Shown: piece after piece, positions 19,614 through 20,360 of the stretch
How positions within the stretch are numbered: the stretch's first letter is position 1
Layout: every line of letters starts with the position of its first letter
Assembly: GCA_030638405.1 (NCBI GenBank)
Contig: DAOWER010000169.1
Span: forward strand, 1 to 20,360
Direction of reading: 5' to 3'
DNA: 20,360 bases
Source of the DNA: Candidatus Eiseniibacteriota bacterium
GTDB taxonomy: Bacteria; Joyebacterota; Joyebacteria; Joyebacterales; Joyebacteraceae
Program-made: the position numbers and the translations under genes
Notes under the pieces: generated by a model
Databases searched by the model: none
What the model was told of the DNA's origin: nothing
Seen by the model: only the letters and a program-made list of their open reading frames with translations

Positions 19614-20360
19614 ATGGTGGATGAGGTCTACGGGGAACTCGCGCGACGGCTGGACGAGATCCCCAACGGGTTCGCATCGACAGAGAGCGGCGCCGAGTTG
19701 GACCTTCTGGCGAAGCTCTTCACTCCCGAAGAGGCGGCGCTCGCTGCCGTGATGCGGCTGAGCCCCGAGACGCATGAGCAGATCGCTGAGCGTGCGGGCG
19801 CTGCCACCGGTGCCGTCGAGACCAGGCTGCGCGAGATGCGCGCGAAGGGCCTCATCGGGGCGAGGAAGGACGAGTCGGGCGGGAGCTCCTACTCCCTCAT
19901 ACCGTTCATAGTGGGCATCTACGAGAATCAGCTCACCAGCATGGACGAGGAGCTGGCCAGGCTCGTCGAGCGTTACATGGTGGACAGCCGCGGCGGCAGC
20001 CAGGCCGACGGCGGGACCGCCATCCACCGCGTCATCCCGGTTGAGCAGTCCGTGCCTCTCGACCTCGAGATATTCCCCTACGAGCAGGCGACCCGGCTTC
20101 TGGACGGGGCGCGGTCCTGGGGCGTCAGGGACTGCATCTGCAGGGTGCAGCAGAAACTCATCGGCAAGGGGTGCGACCACACGGTGGAGAACTGCCTCAT
20201 CCTGTCGCCGCAGGTGGGAGCCCTCGACGACAGCGACGCGACCAGACCCATCTCCAGGGACGAGGCACAGCGAATACTCTCGCGGGCGGCCGACGAGGGT
20301 CTCGTGCACTCGACCATGAACCAGCGCGACCAGATCTACTACATCTGCAACTGCTGCACG
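19614..20360 (+). CDS. Winged-helix / iron-sulphur protein (3' partial)
   Basis: An ATG at 19614 behind AGGGAGA opens a frame still running at the window's end (249 codons seen). Residues 1-85 look like a MarR/TrmB-type winged helix: LDEIPNGFASTESGAELDLL, AKLFTPEEAALAAVMRLSP, then THEQIAERAG with a recognition-helix-like VETRLREMRAKGLI. A linker with IPFIVGIYENQ and IPVEQSVPLD precedes EIFPYEQATRLLDGA and the cysteine set CICRVQQKLIGKGC (C174, C176, C187), ENC (C194) and ICNCC (C245, C247, C248) at the edge. Proteins of this layout usually continue into a 4Fe-4S ferredoxin domain, and could sense or transfer electrons. The missing end prevents a firmer call. Confidence 0.75.
   Translation, partial: MVDEVYGELARRLDEIPNGFASTESGAELDLLAKLFTPEEAALAAVMRLSPETHEQIAERAGAATGAVETRLREMRAKGLIGARKDESGGSSYSLIPFIVGIYENQLTSMDEELARLVERYMVDSRGGSQADGGTAIHRVIPVEQSVPLDLEIFPYEQATRLLDGARSWGVRDCICRVQQKLIGKGCDHTVENCLILSPQVGALDDSDATRPISRDEAQRILSRAADEGLVHSTMNQRDQIYYICNCCT

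Overview
The window is a GC-rich bacterial stretch in which every recognisable gene lies on the + strand. There are 27 protein genes (the first cut at its 5' end, the last at its 3' end) and two broken genes. No rRNA, tRNA, CRISPR array or transposase was seen. Roughly half the starts are GTG, a few are TTG, and several genes overlap the previous stop codon by 1-4 bases, so translation is often coupled. A truncated secreted protein ends in a FlgD/type IX-like C-terminal sorting domain, and a Pmp-like beta-helix protein and many lipoproteins follow. This points to a Gram-negative lineage near the FCB group, such as Eisenbacteria, Krumholzibacteriota or Latescibacterota. That placement is inference from gene style, not from a marker gene.

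Layout. Positions 3-4700: end of a secreted FG-GAP/Ig/sorting-domain protein, a CGGC-domain cysteine protein, a methyltransferase, three tandem 30-bp repeats, a lipoprotein coupled to an RDD membrane protein, a second lipoprotein, a terminator/promoter boundary near 3590-3670, a secreted protein with a WGRIRALYR tail, a small two-helix membrane protein and a second, frameshifted one. Positions 4762-7349: a cysteine-laddered beta-helix protein with the matching WGRIKALHR tail, a monoacylglycerol-lipase-like hydrolase and the tRNA-modifying enzyme TrmO. Positions 7462-11968: an unrecognised four-helix membrane protein, then a tight run of five genes (DUF6504, QueG-like iron-sulphur protein, pentapeptide repeat protein, glycosyltransferase-like protein, CDF metal exporter). 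Positions 12001-12307 hold a decayed pyruvate kinase 3' end. Positions 12374-15665: RmuC and a fusion of an amino-acid permease to a PTS EIIA-like domain. Positions 15736-19517: glutaredoxin, a PAT-type acetyltransferase, a lipoprotein, a receiver-like/DUF3052 fusion coupled to a four-helix membrane protein, and a PLP- and zinc-type D-amino-acid lyase. The window ends inside a winged-helix/iron-sulphur protein.

Most of the content is housekeeping and envelope accessory genes rather than one obvious defence or biosynthetic island. The leads that most deserve a second look are the shared C-terminal TWGRI(K/R)AL(Y/H)R tail on two otherwise unrelated secreted proteins, the receiver/DUF3052 fusion with its coupled membrane partner, the cysteine ladder in the beta-helix, the permease-EIIA fusion and the two gene relics.
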